The notes under the pieces: generated by a model
What the model was told of the DNA's origin: nothing
The model's input: only the letters and a program-made list of their open reading frames with translations
Database searches by the model: none
Shown here: piece after piece, positions 10,001-17,202 of the stretch
Layout: every line of letters begins with the position of its first letter
How positions within the stretch are numbered: position 1 is the stretch's first letter
DNA from: Paenibacillus sp. FSL H7-0331
GTDB taxonomy: Bacteria > Bacillota > Bacilli > Paenibacillales > NBRC-103111
Direction of reading: 5' to 3'
NCBI RefSeq assembly: GCF_001956045.1
Contig: NZ_MRTH01000050.1
Span: 1-48,071 of the forward strand
DNA length: 48,071 bases
Program-made: the position numbers and the translations under genes

Positions 10001-11347
10001 GCTAATGTTGCTGAGCGCCTGCTTTCGGTCTCCGTGATTCCAGCCTCCTCCATGGATATATACCATAACGGGCATTGCCGCAGCCGGAGCTGTATCAGGA
10101 ACTGCAATCGATGCATAGAGGGGCCGGGTCCCTGCTGTGCCAATCTGCACATCCTCATACATTTTCACACCTGCCGGAGGGATATAGGGAGTCGGATCCG
10201 TAGGTGGCGGCGTGACAGGAACCGGCGATGCTGCCGGTGGAATACCGGGAATCGCCTGACCTGATATCGACACGCTGTCGATATACATATTGGCGCTTAC
10301 AGCATCTCCAACCCGAAACCGAATTTTGACGCTCGTATTGCTGTTGGCTCCTTTTCCCAGTGTCCAGAGCTTTTGGGTATTGGGCTCGCTGGTCGTTCCT
10401 GCTGGCAGCTTATACTCTTCAAGTGTTGTCCAGGTCACGCCTCCATTAGCAGACCATTCGGTAATGATGCTTCCGGCCGTATAGGAGGATGCTCTCGTGT
10501 AATAGCTCAGCTTGATGTTGCCATATCCAGTTAAATCGAGCGGTAGTGCCAATGCATCGATGCTATCCATTTTGACCATATTCGGTAAAGAAGGGGCACT
10601 TGATGATGAAGATGTCTTGGCTGCGCTCCCATTGGCACCTTCCTGCACCCATGGCGCTGGAATCACAACGCCTCCGCTTGATCCGAAATTGTCGGGATCA
10701 TCAAAATTTTCTGTATAAATCTCAAGCTCCGGTCCTTCCGGGTCTGGCAATGGAGGTGCCTCCGTCATAGACGTTCCCCTGACCTCAACATCGTCCAAAT
10801 AAATATTTCCCGCAAGGGTGATGCTTGAGTCTACTCGAAAACGCACCCTGACGTCTGCAAGATTGTCGGCCGATGTATACGCCGGTGCGCTGAGCGTATA
10901 GGATTTCTGCACAAATGTACTCTGGTTGGCCGTAATCGATTGCAGCAATAACCAGTTCGTACCACCATCCACCGAATATTCTGCCTTGATGCCCCCAGCC
11001 GTTACACTGCTGGCTTTATACCAATAGCTCACGTAGATATCCTTATAGCCTACAGTGCTCAAATGCAGCGTTAGCGAGTCCTTGGAATCTATTTTGGCAC
11101 CATAGCTGCCCGTCCGTTTGCCACTTGCCGCAGTCTTGACGACACTGGTTCCTCCATCTTGAGTCCATGGCGTGGTATCCGTCGGCACTGTCACATTATC
11201 CCCATATTCGAATCCATCATAAAACAGCTGCTTGTCAACAGCTTCTGCCGAAACCGCTTTCAGATCCATCTGTGGACAAATTAATGTAATAACCAACAGT
11301 GCGGATAACAAAGCTTTGAAAATGCCATCACGAATCCATAGCTTCAT
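4025..11347 (-). CDS. Giant multidomain cell-wall-anchored carbohydrate-active protein (esterase, F5/8C, beta-helix, SLH)
   Basis: A 2440-residue exported protein. Approximate order: signal peptide 1-35; two related beta-sandwich domains 40-195 and 210-370; Pro-rich linker; alpha/beta-hydrolase esterase 395-680 with HGGGW oxyanion motif (about 432), GSSAGG nucleophile elbow (about 506), HGDAD acid region (about 611) and GQGHGF histidine (about 651); bacterial Ig-like BIG2 695-780; DNRLRE 790-970; Fn3 978-1075; F5/8C (discoidin-like) 1080-1200; Pectate_lyase_3-like right-handed beta-helix 1248-1680; three Fn3 repeats 1688-1985; unrecognised domain 2020-2255; three SLH repeats 2262-2440. The SLH repeats bind pyruvylated wall polymer, so the enzyme is surface-displayed. 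It probably deacylates and cleaves or binds a complex polysaccharide; the substrate is not evident. The ATG has GAGGAGG 7 nt upstream; a TTG two codons earlier was rejected. Confidence 0.85.
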   Translation of the reverse strand: MKLWIRDGIFKALLSALLVITLICPQMDLKAVSAEAVDKQLFYDGFEYGDNVTVPTDTTPWTQDGGTSVVKTAASGKRTGSYGAKIDSKDSLTLHLSTVGYKDIYVSYWYKASSVTAGGIKAEYSVDGGTNWLLLQSITANQSTFVQKSYTLSAPAYTSADNLADVRVRFRVDSSITLAGNIYLDDVEVRGTSMTEAPPLPDPEGPELEIYTENFDDPDNFGSSGGVVIPAPWVQEGANGSAAKTSSSSSAPSLPNMVKMDSIDALALPLDLTGYGNIKLSYYTRASSYTAGSIITEWSANGGVTWTTLEEYKLPAGTTSEPNTQKLWTLGKGANSNTSVKIRFRVGDAVSANMYIDSVSISGQAIPGIPPAASPVPVTPPPTDPTPYIPPAGVKMYEDVQIGTAGTRPLYASIAVPDTAPAAAMPVMVYIHGGGWNHGDRKQALSNISSYVAKRGYIGVSLDYRLTPEAPYPAQIQDVKLAIRYLRANAALYHLDPSRIGVWGSSAGGHLASLLGTTGDLMTTDQVLLDNGHTVPVPDLEGSGGWPEYSDKVQAVADWFGPADFTTEFANSYSSVTALLGGRKAFTVPDEARTAMPGTYATPDDPPFWIRHGDADATIPYTDSVKFAGQLRAAGVNVVDFSLVPGQGHGFTGDASDQANAEAWVFMDNYVKNRTVTEPIIYKTGNPPSGNPSITLNKTSLTLAPNASSELTAIVTPADPSGSAFIWTSSDSHVAAVVSSGPAAATVTALSPGKAIIRAASTVSQQVYAESEITVTESPVDPGNIVYLDKGSLTPTDDAVIDSSKATTNYDSATGSSAGLFSVSSGGTNKKYVYFKYDVSGYSSPDYKYTFNVAAKKGSSNTDVALSLYGIEDTGWTESTLTWSNAPLTNLASASYIDKFTVTTDNTGSPQLYSVDVSAYVRSKLSMGGKVAFVLADASNTGISLNIYSKEANGTSNPRPKLVVQEPVDLSSDKEPPSWPSGSSLSAANLGTDFIHLSWPAATDNKAVTQYRIYKNDVLLTTVSGTAYNVTGLIPGTAYTFKVEAGDLSNNFTPSPLTLSRTTLSAPITPIPVEGVVAGGSDGNIEINTIDNNLFTRWSASGDGQWILYDLGESKRIGYLGIAFYKGDLRATNLAIETSDDGKVWSERFAGSSNGKTTDMQAFDIPDQDARYVRIVGRGNSDGSAFTSITEVHIYAPFANGDTPVASIPYFIPGPPPGAVPFTVPGMKNADGTEHPIHTAHAVTGRTLNVLDYGANPADNAADDRQAIQAAINAAVPGDEVLLPNGTYNLNSSPDGLINLTLKTGVNLRGESQSGTILKTALNKIKNSAMLKVSGQHDLMISNLTLTSTWDGAYSTDHKVNNPASGGPDSMLVIANYGDTPSYNVTMDHLIVEKFTRMGIRIDNSHDAVVRNSIFRNATDVGPGGSGYGVAIQGTAKVDRLGFDNDTRWNLVENSSFEGPYLRHGALIQFVAHNNLIRNNLFSRTKLDAIDLHGELEYLNEISGNTITDIFTGGAVGLGNTGGTAPSNHSKSGPKNFIHDNTIRNTREGVVVTMGTPDTIIHNNLIELTTNIDGAAGIRILNGPGTVITNNLIRGNTANGYWGILLEHDNGDQNAGYIGAGDPSHVQIIGNTLTGNSNGIQIKSGTGIEVRSNTVNSLNVNYVKSESTQVVEEWPSVNTDTTPPSWANGLTLSAANITKTGAVLSWPAAVDNIGVSGYKVYKDSELLTTVTGTTYSYTVSGLSAGMTYRFSVKATDAAGLVSQPLNVSVTTEQGTTPPIVPPAEGDSTPPSWPNGLTLSAANVTQTGAVLSWPAAVDNIGVNGYKVYKDSVLLATVTGNTYSYTVSGLSAGMTYSFSVKATDAAGLDSQPLNVSVTTQQGTTLPPVVPSDTTPPSWPSGALLSLTNVSQRSLTLSWPVAVDNIGVTAYRIIQDGVSLETIKETSYNVTGLIPSKTYDYSIIPLDGAGNAGGALTVSARTIQNRSNNSISSGSASAGSGSAAVGDNTSTSAQVDGTPGPKGAEVEGSTITLIPEKSAEGATIDHFIVDTAALSKALESIKDKDASDQIISIQVKGTGTAATVELPSAAIHEAMQHVPNAMISIQSGTVTYDLPVKVIDITAAAKALGSDTKDVQIHLTIEKVAGQMADEVQQGALHAGLTLVGGDKPKIIRFDLTASAGGKTMTIHSFASTYVSRSITLDHSVDSSKATAVLYDPVNHEMTFVPAVFSSDNGSGGTQIIIKNHSNSIYTIVESNKTFIDVNNHWAKADIELLAAKLLVRGETDTTFGPDHTITRAQFAALLVGALGLGYEARTDFADLNGSEWFAGAVGAAAQAGLVTGYEDGTFKPDTGITREQMALMLVRAMAIAGKTYNEQGNRTELLSKFDDKGEISSWAQLAVAQAVGASILNGQSDNKFGSFANATRAEAVVMLKRFLQFEGFIN

Positions 11348-11416
11348 ACACAAACCTCCTCTTCAGGTACCTGCCCTTTTACAGATGAGAGCCATTCTCG
11401 ATGATAATATTTGTTC

Positions 11417-12964
11417 TTATCGTTTCGACTGAATGACGCCTTCATTATTCTTCACTCTTTCCGTAGCTTCCTGGATCACACTATTGCCGCCCTTTTGCTT
11501 CCACTCCTCCAACACCTTCGGGTAATCCGAGATCGGCTCTTTGCCATATACCATTTTGAGAACATGGGTCAGGATAACAGGTGGCAATTTGTCTCCTGTA
11601 GGAGCGATGTCCGGATTTTTGGCATACGCCTGCAGTTGAGGATCGAATTGAATACCATCACGGCCTTCCTTGGCAAGAACCGTATCATACAGCTTCATCA
11701 GATTCTGGCCTTCCGGGGTCAGACTTAATGATCCTTTGTTGTACGTTGTATCCTGAACGAGCCACAGCAGCGTTTGTCGATACGTTTCCTCATCAACCTC
11801 TGCAGCTGTTGCCGGGGTTTTGTAATTGATTTTGCCGTTTTCTTCGGTATAATTTTCTCCCTTGACACCAAAGGTAAAAAATTTCTCCGCCTCATCACTG
11901 ACCATCCAATCAAAAAATTTAATGATGCCCGCCGGGTCCTTTGCATTTTTATTAATTAGATAGGCTCTGGTCACTTTGCCGACAAGCCTGAGTCCTCCCT
12001 TGCCGTCGGGTCCGGTTGGAGATGCAATTAATTTCATTTGGGCACTCGGATTACTTTCCTTAAGCTGTGAATCCCATTGAATTAGCAGATTGGCGTTCAT
12101 ATTCCAGATTCCGGCTTTTCCTGCGATGATGTCATTTTTGAAGCGAGTTGGGTTGATCGTAGCAAATTCCTTATTGATCAGGCCCTCATCAAGCATCGTT
12201 TTATACGTTTGAATCGCCTTCTGCATACCGTCCACATTAAAAAACTTCGGAACGACCTGGTCACCCTGCTTCATAAAAAAGTTGCCAAATACATCATACG
12301 CACCATAAAAAGCATCGGAATATACAAAATCCTCCCGGCCCATAAAAGGATTTTCGACTCCCAGCTTCTTGAACGCTCTCATGACATTCAAATAATCCTC
12401 AACCGTCTTCGGTTCCGGCAGTCCGGTCTTCTCCAGTAAATCAGACCGAATCCATGTTGCTCTGCGAGCGGGATTAGACAGCCATTCGGGAATCCCGTAA
12501 ATGTTGCCTTTGGCATCCGTTTCCGTATCCCAGGCGTCCTTCGGTATTTTCTTCAACAGATTCTGCCCATGCTTGGCCAGCAAATCGTTCAGCGGCATGA
12601 ATACTCCGGCCTTCACAGCACCGGCAAGCTGTGGATTGTTCAAGCCGGAGCTTGCCTGCACGACATCGGGAATATCGTTAATGGCGAACATCTGAATCAT
12701 TTTCTGGTCAAATTCCTTATGCGGCATGAGCCGTATATCCAGATCCGTATTCGTTAACGCCTCCAGCCGCTTAACCCACTTTTCTTCGTTAATGTTGGGA
12801 TGCTGCTCCGCATAAGAGATATTGCCCGATCTGAAAGAGATTGAGAAAGCGGCCTTTCCTTGTGGTCCCGCAGTACCTTCGGCTGCCTTGTCGCCTGCTT
12901 GCGAGCAGCCAATAGTTGTTGACGCAATCGAGAGAACGCTTACAATTGTTAAAAGCTTTTTCAT
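11417..12964 (-). CDS. Extracellular solute-binding lipoprotein (ABC transporter family 1 type)
   Basis: A 515-residue sugar-type solute-binding lipoprotein. The N terminus has MKK, a hydrophobic segment and a TTIGC lipobox, so it should be lipidated and anchored outside the membrane. The mature part is a large two-lobed binding protein of the LplA-like type common in Paenibacillus, with FFDWMVSDEAEKFFTFG near residue 350. The start overlaps the SGNH gene stop in an ATGA, with GGAGG 6 nt upstream, which indicates translational coupling. No permease or ATPase gene lies anywhere near, so it is an orphan binding protein that must share a transporter or serve as a capture or sensing protein. It lies 69 bp upstream of the giant SLH protein gene. 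Confidence 0.85.
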   Translation of the reverse strand: MKKLLTIVSVLSIASTTIGCSQAGDKAAEGTAGPQGKAAFSISFRSGNISYAEQHPNINEEKWVKRLEALTNTDLDIRLMPHKEFDQKMIQMFAINDIPDVVQASSGLNNPQLAGAVKAGVFMPLNDLLAKHGQNLLKKIPKDAWDTETDAKGNIYGIPEWLSNPARRATWIRSDLLEKTGLPEPKTVEDYLNVMRAFKKLGVENPFMGREDFVYSDAFYGAYDVFGNFFMKQGDQVVPKFFNVDGMQKAIQTYKTMLDEGLINKEFATINPTRFKNDIIAGKAGIWNMNANLLIQWDSQLKESNPSAQMKLIASPTGPDGKGGLRLVGKVTRAYLINKNAKDPAGIIKFFDWMVSDEAEKFFTFGVKGENYTEENGKINYKTPATAAEVDEETYRQTLLWLVQDTTYNKGSLSLTPEGQNLMKLYDTVLAKEGRDGIQFDPQLQAYAKNPDIAPTGDKLPPVILTHVLKMVYGKEPISDYPKVLEEWKQKGGNSVIQEATERVKNNEGVIQSKR

Positions 12965-14052
12965 ATGGAGCCTCCTCTATAGGTTGTATTCATAGTTAAT
13001 TGGATCTGCTCGGTACGAAGCCTGTCTATTACAGGTTGAATCATACCGGAGAGTGCTTCCGCCATCCGTATATGGCCATAATCCGATGGGTGAATCAAGT
13101 CACTGGTAAGCGAAGTGAAATCGCTCATGATCTGCTCCCCTTGCAGCAGCTGCAGGTTTGCATGCTTTTTATCGGCGGCATACCGTATCAACACGTCATT
13201 AAATTGCTGCTCACTGTCCCTGTAAGCAAATATCGCACTTCCCTCCTGGCTGTACGTGGCCCGATTCGGATACATCGTGGTCACAAACAACGGCTTTTCC
13301 GGATGCCGTTCAATGATCCGGTCCAACAAATAAACAGCCCTTTGTTGGAATTCCTCGACTGTGTATACGCCGCGCATATTGACACCGATTTCAAGAAAAC
13401 CGATATCCCAGTCATCTCGCTCCGCAATATGATCTGCCAGCCCTTGCTCGCAATAGCAAGAACCACTCAGACCGAGATTCAGAACGTCGATCCCCAGACG
13501 CCTTCCCGTCTGCTGGACGTAACAGTTGTAATTGCTTAACGCACCGGCCCCCTGCGTGATCGAAGAACCGTACGCGAACATCGTCAAACGGGGGATTTCG
13601 TGTGGCAACGGTGGACGCACTTCGAATCCGAACGCTTCAATCCCATGGAATACACCATTAAATCTTTCAAAAAAAACACGCCATACCTTCGATGAAAATG
13701 CGGAATTATTCAGCACTTCTGGATGCACGTCGGGGAACCTTTCCGGAGCTTCCAATTGAAGTGTATGAATCACCCCCGCTTTCAGCTGATGGGAGGAATG
13801 AAGGAAGTCCCCTTTGAACACCAGCACTTGACCGTCCGCTTCCTGCGAAGACACCATAACGCGTACATGCTTGGCATCAGTCACAAATCGCAGCTCACAG
13901 CCATTGGATTGTACAGCCTTCGTCCTGCCCTTCTCCTCTAATGAATATCGAACCTCCTTCGGGAACCGCTGTAATTTCCAACCAGGTGTATGAGGCGATG
14001 TTTCCAGCTCGGTAACATTATGGAAATAGATGTTTTGATGCAGCATATTCAT
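12961..14052 (-). CDS. SGNH/GDSL-family hydrolase (probable carbohydrate esterase)
   Basis: A 363-residue protein with no signal peptide visible. Residues about 20-135 form a beta-sandwich-like N-terminal domain. The SGNH hydrolase domain (about 145-350) carries FAYGSSITQG (nucleophile Ser), GLSGS (block II), EIGVNM (block III Asn) and DLIHPSDYGH (catalytic Asp and His). This two-domain plan is typical of CE2/CE3-like deacetylases, so it probably removes acetyl groups from imported oligosaccharides. The ATG at 14052 has GGAG 5 nt upstream; a GTG two codons earlier and an ATG two codons later are alternatives. It is the first gene of the SGNH, binding protein and giant SLH protein series. A promoter lies just upstream. 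Confidence 0.8.
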   Translation of the reverse strand: MNMLHQNIYFHNVTELETSPHTPGWKLQRFPKEVRYSLEEKGRTKAVQSNGCELRFVTDAKHVRVMVSSQEADGQVLVFKGDFLHSSHQLKAGVIHTLQLEAPERFPDVHPEVLNNSAFSSKVWRVFFERFNGVFHGIEAFGFEVRPPLPHEIPRLTMFAYGSSITQGAGALSNYNCYVQQTGRRLGIDVLNLGLSGSCYCEQGLADHIAERDDWDIGFLEIGVNMRGVYTVEEFQQRAVYLLDRIIERHPEKPLFVTTMYPNRATYSQEGSAIFAYRDSEQQFNDVLIRYAADKKHANLQLLQGEQIMSDFTSLTSDLIHPSDYGHIRMAEALSGMIQPVIDRLRTEQIQLTMNTTYRGGSI

Positions 14053-14100
14053 GACCACTCCAACATTTTTTATTTATTGACCTACATCTAACTCATATCT

Positions 14101-14130
14101 ATAGTATTTCACATTTAAAAATGCAGTCAA
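14101..14130 (-). promoter_or_regulatory. Candidate promoter of the SGNH, binding protein and SLH protein unit
   Basis: On the minus strand TTGACT (plus-strand 14125-14130) is separated by 18 bp from TACTAT (14101-14106). It is about 50 bp upstream of the SGNH start. The rest of the 14059-14249 gap is AT-rich and holds nothing else I can name. Confidence 0.5.
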
Positions 14131-14249
14131 TTGGTTATTTTTAGGTCGACTTGTGATTTTATGAGTCAAATATGATTGTATATCTTATTTTCGATTCCTT
14201 ATTCATAACCGTGAAGCCCTTTGCACTCGTTCAGCCGCGAACTAACAAA

Positions 14250-14275
14250 GACCGTCCGAAGTGCCTCGGACGGTC
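14250..14275 (-). terminator. Terminator of the GntR-type regulator gene
   Basis: A perfect 10-bp stem (14250-14259 with 14266-14275) with a 6-nt loop is followed on the minus strand by TTTGTT. It lies just beyond the stop at 14312, so the regulator is probably transcribed separately from the SGNH unit. Confidence 0.65.
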
Positions 14276-14311
14276 TCTCTATGTGCTGCCTTATCAGCAG
14301 CTTCATGCACT

Positions 14312-15754
14312 TCACACCTTGGGCCGCTCATCGGACACCAACGTGTGGTTTGCAGTTAACTTAGGCTTCTTTTTCGCTTCAGTAAGTATCCCCTCCAGAC
14401 GTTCACTCATCGTTTGACGATCCTGCAATCCTGACAGAAACATCATGACTTCCCGCTGAATCGCCCTGAACTGGGCATTCTCCAGCCCCAGCTCGGTAAT
14501 GAGCCGCAAGGTCGGAAAAATCTCGCGATACATGTAAAATCGGGAAGGTCGGTATACCGATTCTTCTCCTTCCCATTCCATGGCGTGGCGATGAGCTGAG
14601 ATATTCAGTGTCTTGCGGCGAACGATGAGCTGTGTCTCGTAGGAGCCAAGATAATCAACCAGCAATCCGGCTGCTTCTTTATCCCGAGATCTGCTGTTTA
14701 CAGCCAAGCCATTAATGATCAGCAGCGTGCTCGTATCCTGCAGCCCTGGTAAAGGCGAAATATCAAAGGGAATCGATGATTGTCGGAGCTGATTCAAAAA
14801 ATAGTAGGTCGTCATAATAACCGATACTTTTCCTTCCAAAAACAAGGCTTCCGCATCGGCGTTGCTTTCGGAGAGAATTCTTGGAAACACATCGGACATG
14901 GCCAGCAGCTCGCGGCAGCTGTCCAAGCCGTCCAGCAGCTTGTTATCAGACAAGCTATACCTCCCATTCTCATCTGCTTCAAATACTCGACCGCTCTGAA
15001 GAATAAAGATCGGCCACCGATTAAGAGAAGGCAAATAAAAATAAAAACCGAATCGATCCTCGTTCACAGCCAGCTGGTGACCATATTCGAAAAGATCGTG
15101 CCAGGTCCAGCTGCTGTCCGGGAATGGAACCTGCGACTGCTCAAAATGCTGTTTATTGTAGCACAGCACGACCGGCGAATATATAAAGGGCTGAACCAGC
15201 GTGTGCTCACCCTGTCGAAAGGGATCCAGCAACAACGGGTAGCAGTGCTGCGCCGGCTTTAGAGGCTCCAGCAAGTCCGTGCAGTCGTTCTCCAGAAAAT
15301 CCTGAAAATTGTTGTTATTAATAAGTACCACATCCAGGATTCCAGACTCCATGTATTCCTTAAGCACTTTGGCATAACTCCCAGAGGGCAGCTCAACAGG
15401 CTTTACACGGATGTGCGGGTACTGTTCGCTGAAACCGGCCAACAGCTCCGACATCTCAACAAGGGCTGCAATCGAGTGTACATATCCAAATTTGATAGTT
15501 CTCGTCTGGTCTGGGGAAGGAGGTTTAACAAGATTGCCCACCCGTGGTATTTTCTCAATTAAGCCCTCTTGCACCAATACCTTCAGGCCATTGCGCACCG
15601 ATGCGTTGCTGAGGCTGAATCGCTTTTCCAGATCACTTTCGGATGGCAAATACTCACCGATAGCGGTTTGGCCTGATATGATTTCCTGACGCAGGGTCGC
15701 AATCATCTCATCCAATCGCACCCGAAAATTTTTACGGCTTATTCTTTTTTCCAT
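14312..15754 (-). CDS. GntR-type regulator fused to a solute-binding-like domain
   Basis: A 480-residue fusion. Residues about 1-85 form a GntR winged helix (LRQEIISGQTAIGEYLPSES, SNASVRNGLKVLVQEGLIEK). Residues about 90-440 resemble an ABC sugar-binding protein without signal peptide (KFGYVHSIAALVEMSELLAG, SWTWHDLFEYGHQLA, then an ALFLEGKVSVIMTTYYFL segment). A cytoplasmic regulator using a periplasmic-binding-protein fold to sense sugar is the natural reading, comparable to the LacI design but on the GntR scaffold. The frame runs 15 codons further, but the ATG at 15754 has GTGAGG 7 nt upstream. It is the probable regulator of the adjacent SGNH and SLH locus, by proximity only. Confidence 0.8.
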   Translation of the reverse strand: MEKRISRKNFRVRLDEMIATLRQEIISGQTAIGEYLPSESDLEKRFSLSNASVRNGLKVLVQEGLIEKIPRVGNLVKPPSPDQTRTIKFGYVHSIAALVEMSELLAGFSEQYPHIRVKPVELPSGSYAKVLKEYMESGILDVVLINNNNFQDFLENDCTDLLEPLKPAQHCYPLLLDPFRQGEHTLVQPFIYSPVVLCYNKQHFEQSQVPFPDSSWTWHDLFEYGHQLAVNEDRFGFYFYLPSLNRWPIFILQSGRVFEADENGRYSLSDNKLLDGLDSCRELLAMSDVFPRILSESNADAEALFLEGKVSVIMTTYYFLNQLRQSSIPFDISPLPGLQDTSTLLIINGLAVNSRSRDKEAAGLLVDYLGSYETQLIVRRKTLNISAHRHAMEWEGEESVYRPSRFYMYREIFPTLRLITELGLENAQFRAIQREVMMFLSGLQDRQTMSERLEGILTEAKKKPKLTANHTLVSDERPKV

Positions 15755-15774
15755 ATTGTACCTCACTATGTACA

Positions 15775-15788
15775 GGCTAGCGCTTTCA
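15775..15788 (-). promoter_or_regulatory. Possible CcpA cre site
   Basis: TGAAAGCGCTAGCC on the minus strand matches about 12 of 14 positions of the cre consensus TGWAANCGNTNWCA. It sits 20 bp upstream of the GntR-type regulator start, where catabolite repression of a sugar locus would make sense. Confidence 0.3.
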
Positions 15789-15861
15789 ATTGAAATCACC
15801 CATTTGTATCATCATACACCAAATCGTTATACCTTCACCATGTATGTCACAACTGGGCATC

Positions 15862-15895
15862 AAAAAAAAGAAGACGGAATTGCTCCCGCCTTCTT
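15862..15895 (-). terminator. Terminator at the end of the purine operon
   Basis: A 10-bp stem (15868-15877 with 15886-15895, one G-U pair in the transcript) is followed on the minus strand by eight T (plus-strand 15862-15869). It starts within 10 bp of the purD stop. Confidence 0.8.
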
Positions 15896-15902
15896 GCTTT
15901 TA

Positions 15903-17171
15903 TTATGGTTGTACGACCAGTGCTTTCTTCGCTATATCAGTACGGCTGTGCTTGCCGGGGAACGTGATGCGCTCAACGGCTGCATAAGCCTTTGCACGAG
16001 CATCCGCAATATCGCTTCCCAGTGCCGTAACACCGAGCACACGGCCTCCATTAGTAACAATCTGGTTATCCTTCAGTGCTGTACCCGCATGGAATACAAG
16101 TGCATCCTGAACATCGTCCAGCCCTTCAATCGGCAGACCCTTAGGATAAGGACCCGGATACCCTTCAGACGCGATAACCACACATACTGCGGCTTCGTCA
16201 CTCCACTGAATATCCATTTGTCCCAAATGACCATTAATCGCTGCCAGAAAAATGTCCAGCAAATCGGTTTTGAGCCGCGGCAGAACGACCTGCGCCTCTG
16301 GATCGCCAAAACGTGCATTGAACTCAATCGTCCTCGGTCCTTGCGGAGTGAGCATCAGACCGGCGAACAGGATGCCGCGGAACGGACGGCCTTCACTAAC
16401 CATTGCCGCTGCTGTCGGCTTAATGATCTTCTCAATCGCTTCTTCGATCACAGACGGATCGATATGCGGCAGCGGTGAGTATGTACCCATGCCCCCTGTA
16501 TTTGGACCTTTATCATTGTCAAACACCGTTTTATGATCTTGAGCAGCAACCATCGGACGTACTACATTGCCATCAACGAACGATAAAATCGACATTTCCT
16601 GACCGGTCATAAATTCCTCAATCACAACCTGATTACCGGACTCGCCAAAGATTTTGGCAACCATAATATCATGAAGTGCCTTCTCTGCTTCCTCCATGGA
16701 GTGAGGGATAATGACACCTTTGCCTGCAGCCAAACCATCTGCTTTAATAACAATCGGAATTTGCTGACTGTGCAGGTAGGCTAGCGCTGCTTCGTAATTA
16801 TCAAAAGACTCGTAGGCTGCTGTTGGAATATGATATTTTTTAAATAATTCCTTGGAAAATACTTTACTCGACTCAATAATTGCTGCATTTTGACGCGGGC
16901 CGAACACAGTTAACTGTTTTGCTTCAAGGAAATCGACGATTCCCTCAGATAAAGGGTCATCAGGGCCGATAACGATGAGATCGATCGCATGATCCACTGC
17001 AAATTCAGCGATTTCCGCGAATTGATTCACCTGGATCGGTACGCATTCCGCTACTCCGGCGATTCCTCCGTTACCTGGCGCACAGTAAAGCTCACGTACC
17101 TTGGGGCTTTTTTTCAGTGCCCAGCAGATCGCATGCTCCCTGCCACCACCGCCTACAACTAAAATCCGCAC
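15903..17171 (-). CDS. purD: Phosphoribosylamine-glycine ligase (GAR synthetase)
   Basis: A 422-residue, full-length ATP-grasp enzyme making glycinamide ribonucleotide from phosphoribosylamine, glycine and ATP (step 2 of IMP synthesis). It has the N-terminal VGGGGREHA motif, the ATP-grasp core with IKADGLAAGKGV and GTYSPLP, and the FNARFGDPEAQV signature. The start is GTG with GGAGGG about 7 nt upstream. It is the last gene of the purine operon and is followed by a strong terminator. The adjacent upstream gene encodes a PurO-type cyclohydrolase instead of a bifunctional purH. Confidence 0.97.
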   Translation of the reverse strand: MRILVVGGGGREHAICWALKKSPKVRELYCAPGNGGIAGVAECVPIQVNQFAEIAEFAVDHAIDLIVIGPDDPLSEGIVDFLEAKQLTVFGPRQNAAIIESSKVFSKELFKKYHIPTAAYESFDNYEAALAYLHSQQIPIVIKADGLAAGKGVIIPHSMEEAEKALHDIMVAKIFGESGNQVVIEEFMTGQEMSILSFVDGNVVRPMVAAQDHKTVFDNDKGPNTGGMGTYSPLPHIDPSVIEEAIEKIIKPTAAAMVSEGRPFRGILFAGLMLTPQGPRTIEFNARFGDPEAQVVLPRLKTDLLDIFLAAINGHLGQMDIQWSDEAAVCVVIASEGYPGPYPKGLPIEGLDDVQDALVFHAGTALKDNQIVTNGGRVLGVTALGSDIADARAKAYAAVERITFPGKHSRTDIAKKALVVQP

Positions 17172-17202
17172 TTTACATCCCTCCTAATCACTATGCTCAA
17201 GA

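Noticed and set aside
12491..12500. Extra copy of the GCCTTTG collar motif inside the solute-binding protein gene
   Set aside because: It lies in coding sequence and has no partner CAACAGC or inverted arms nearby, so it is a chance match.
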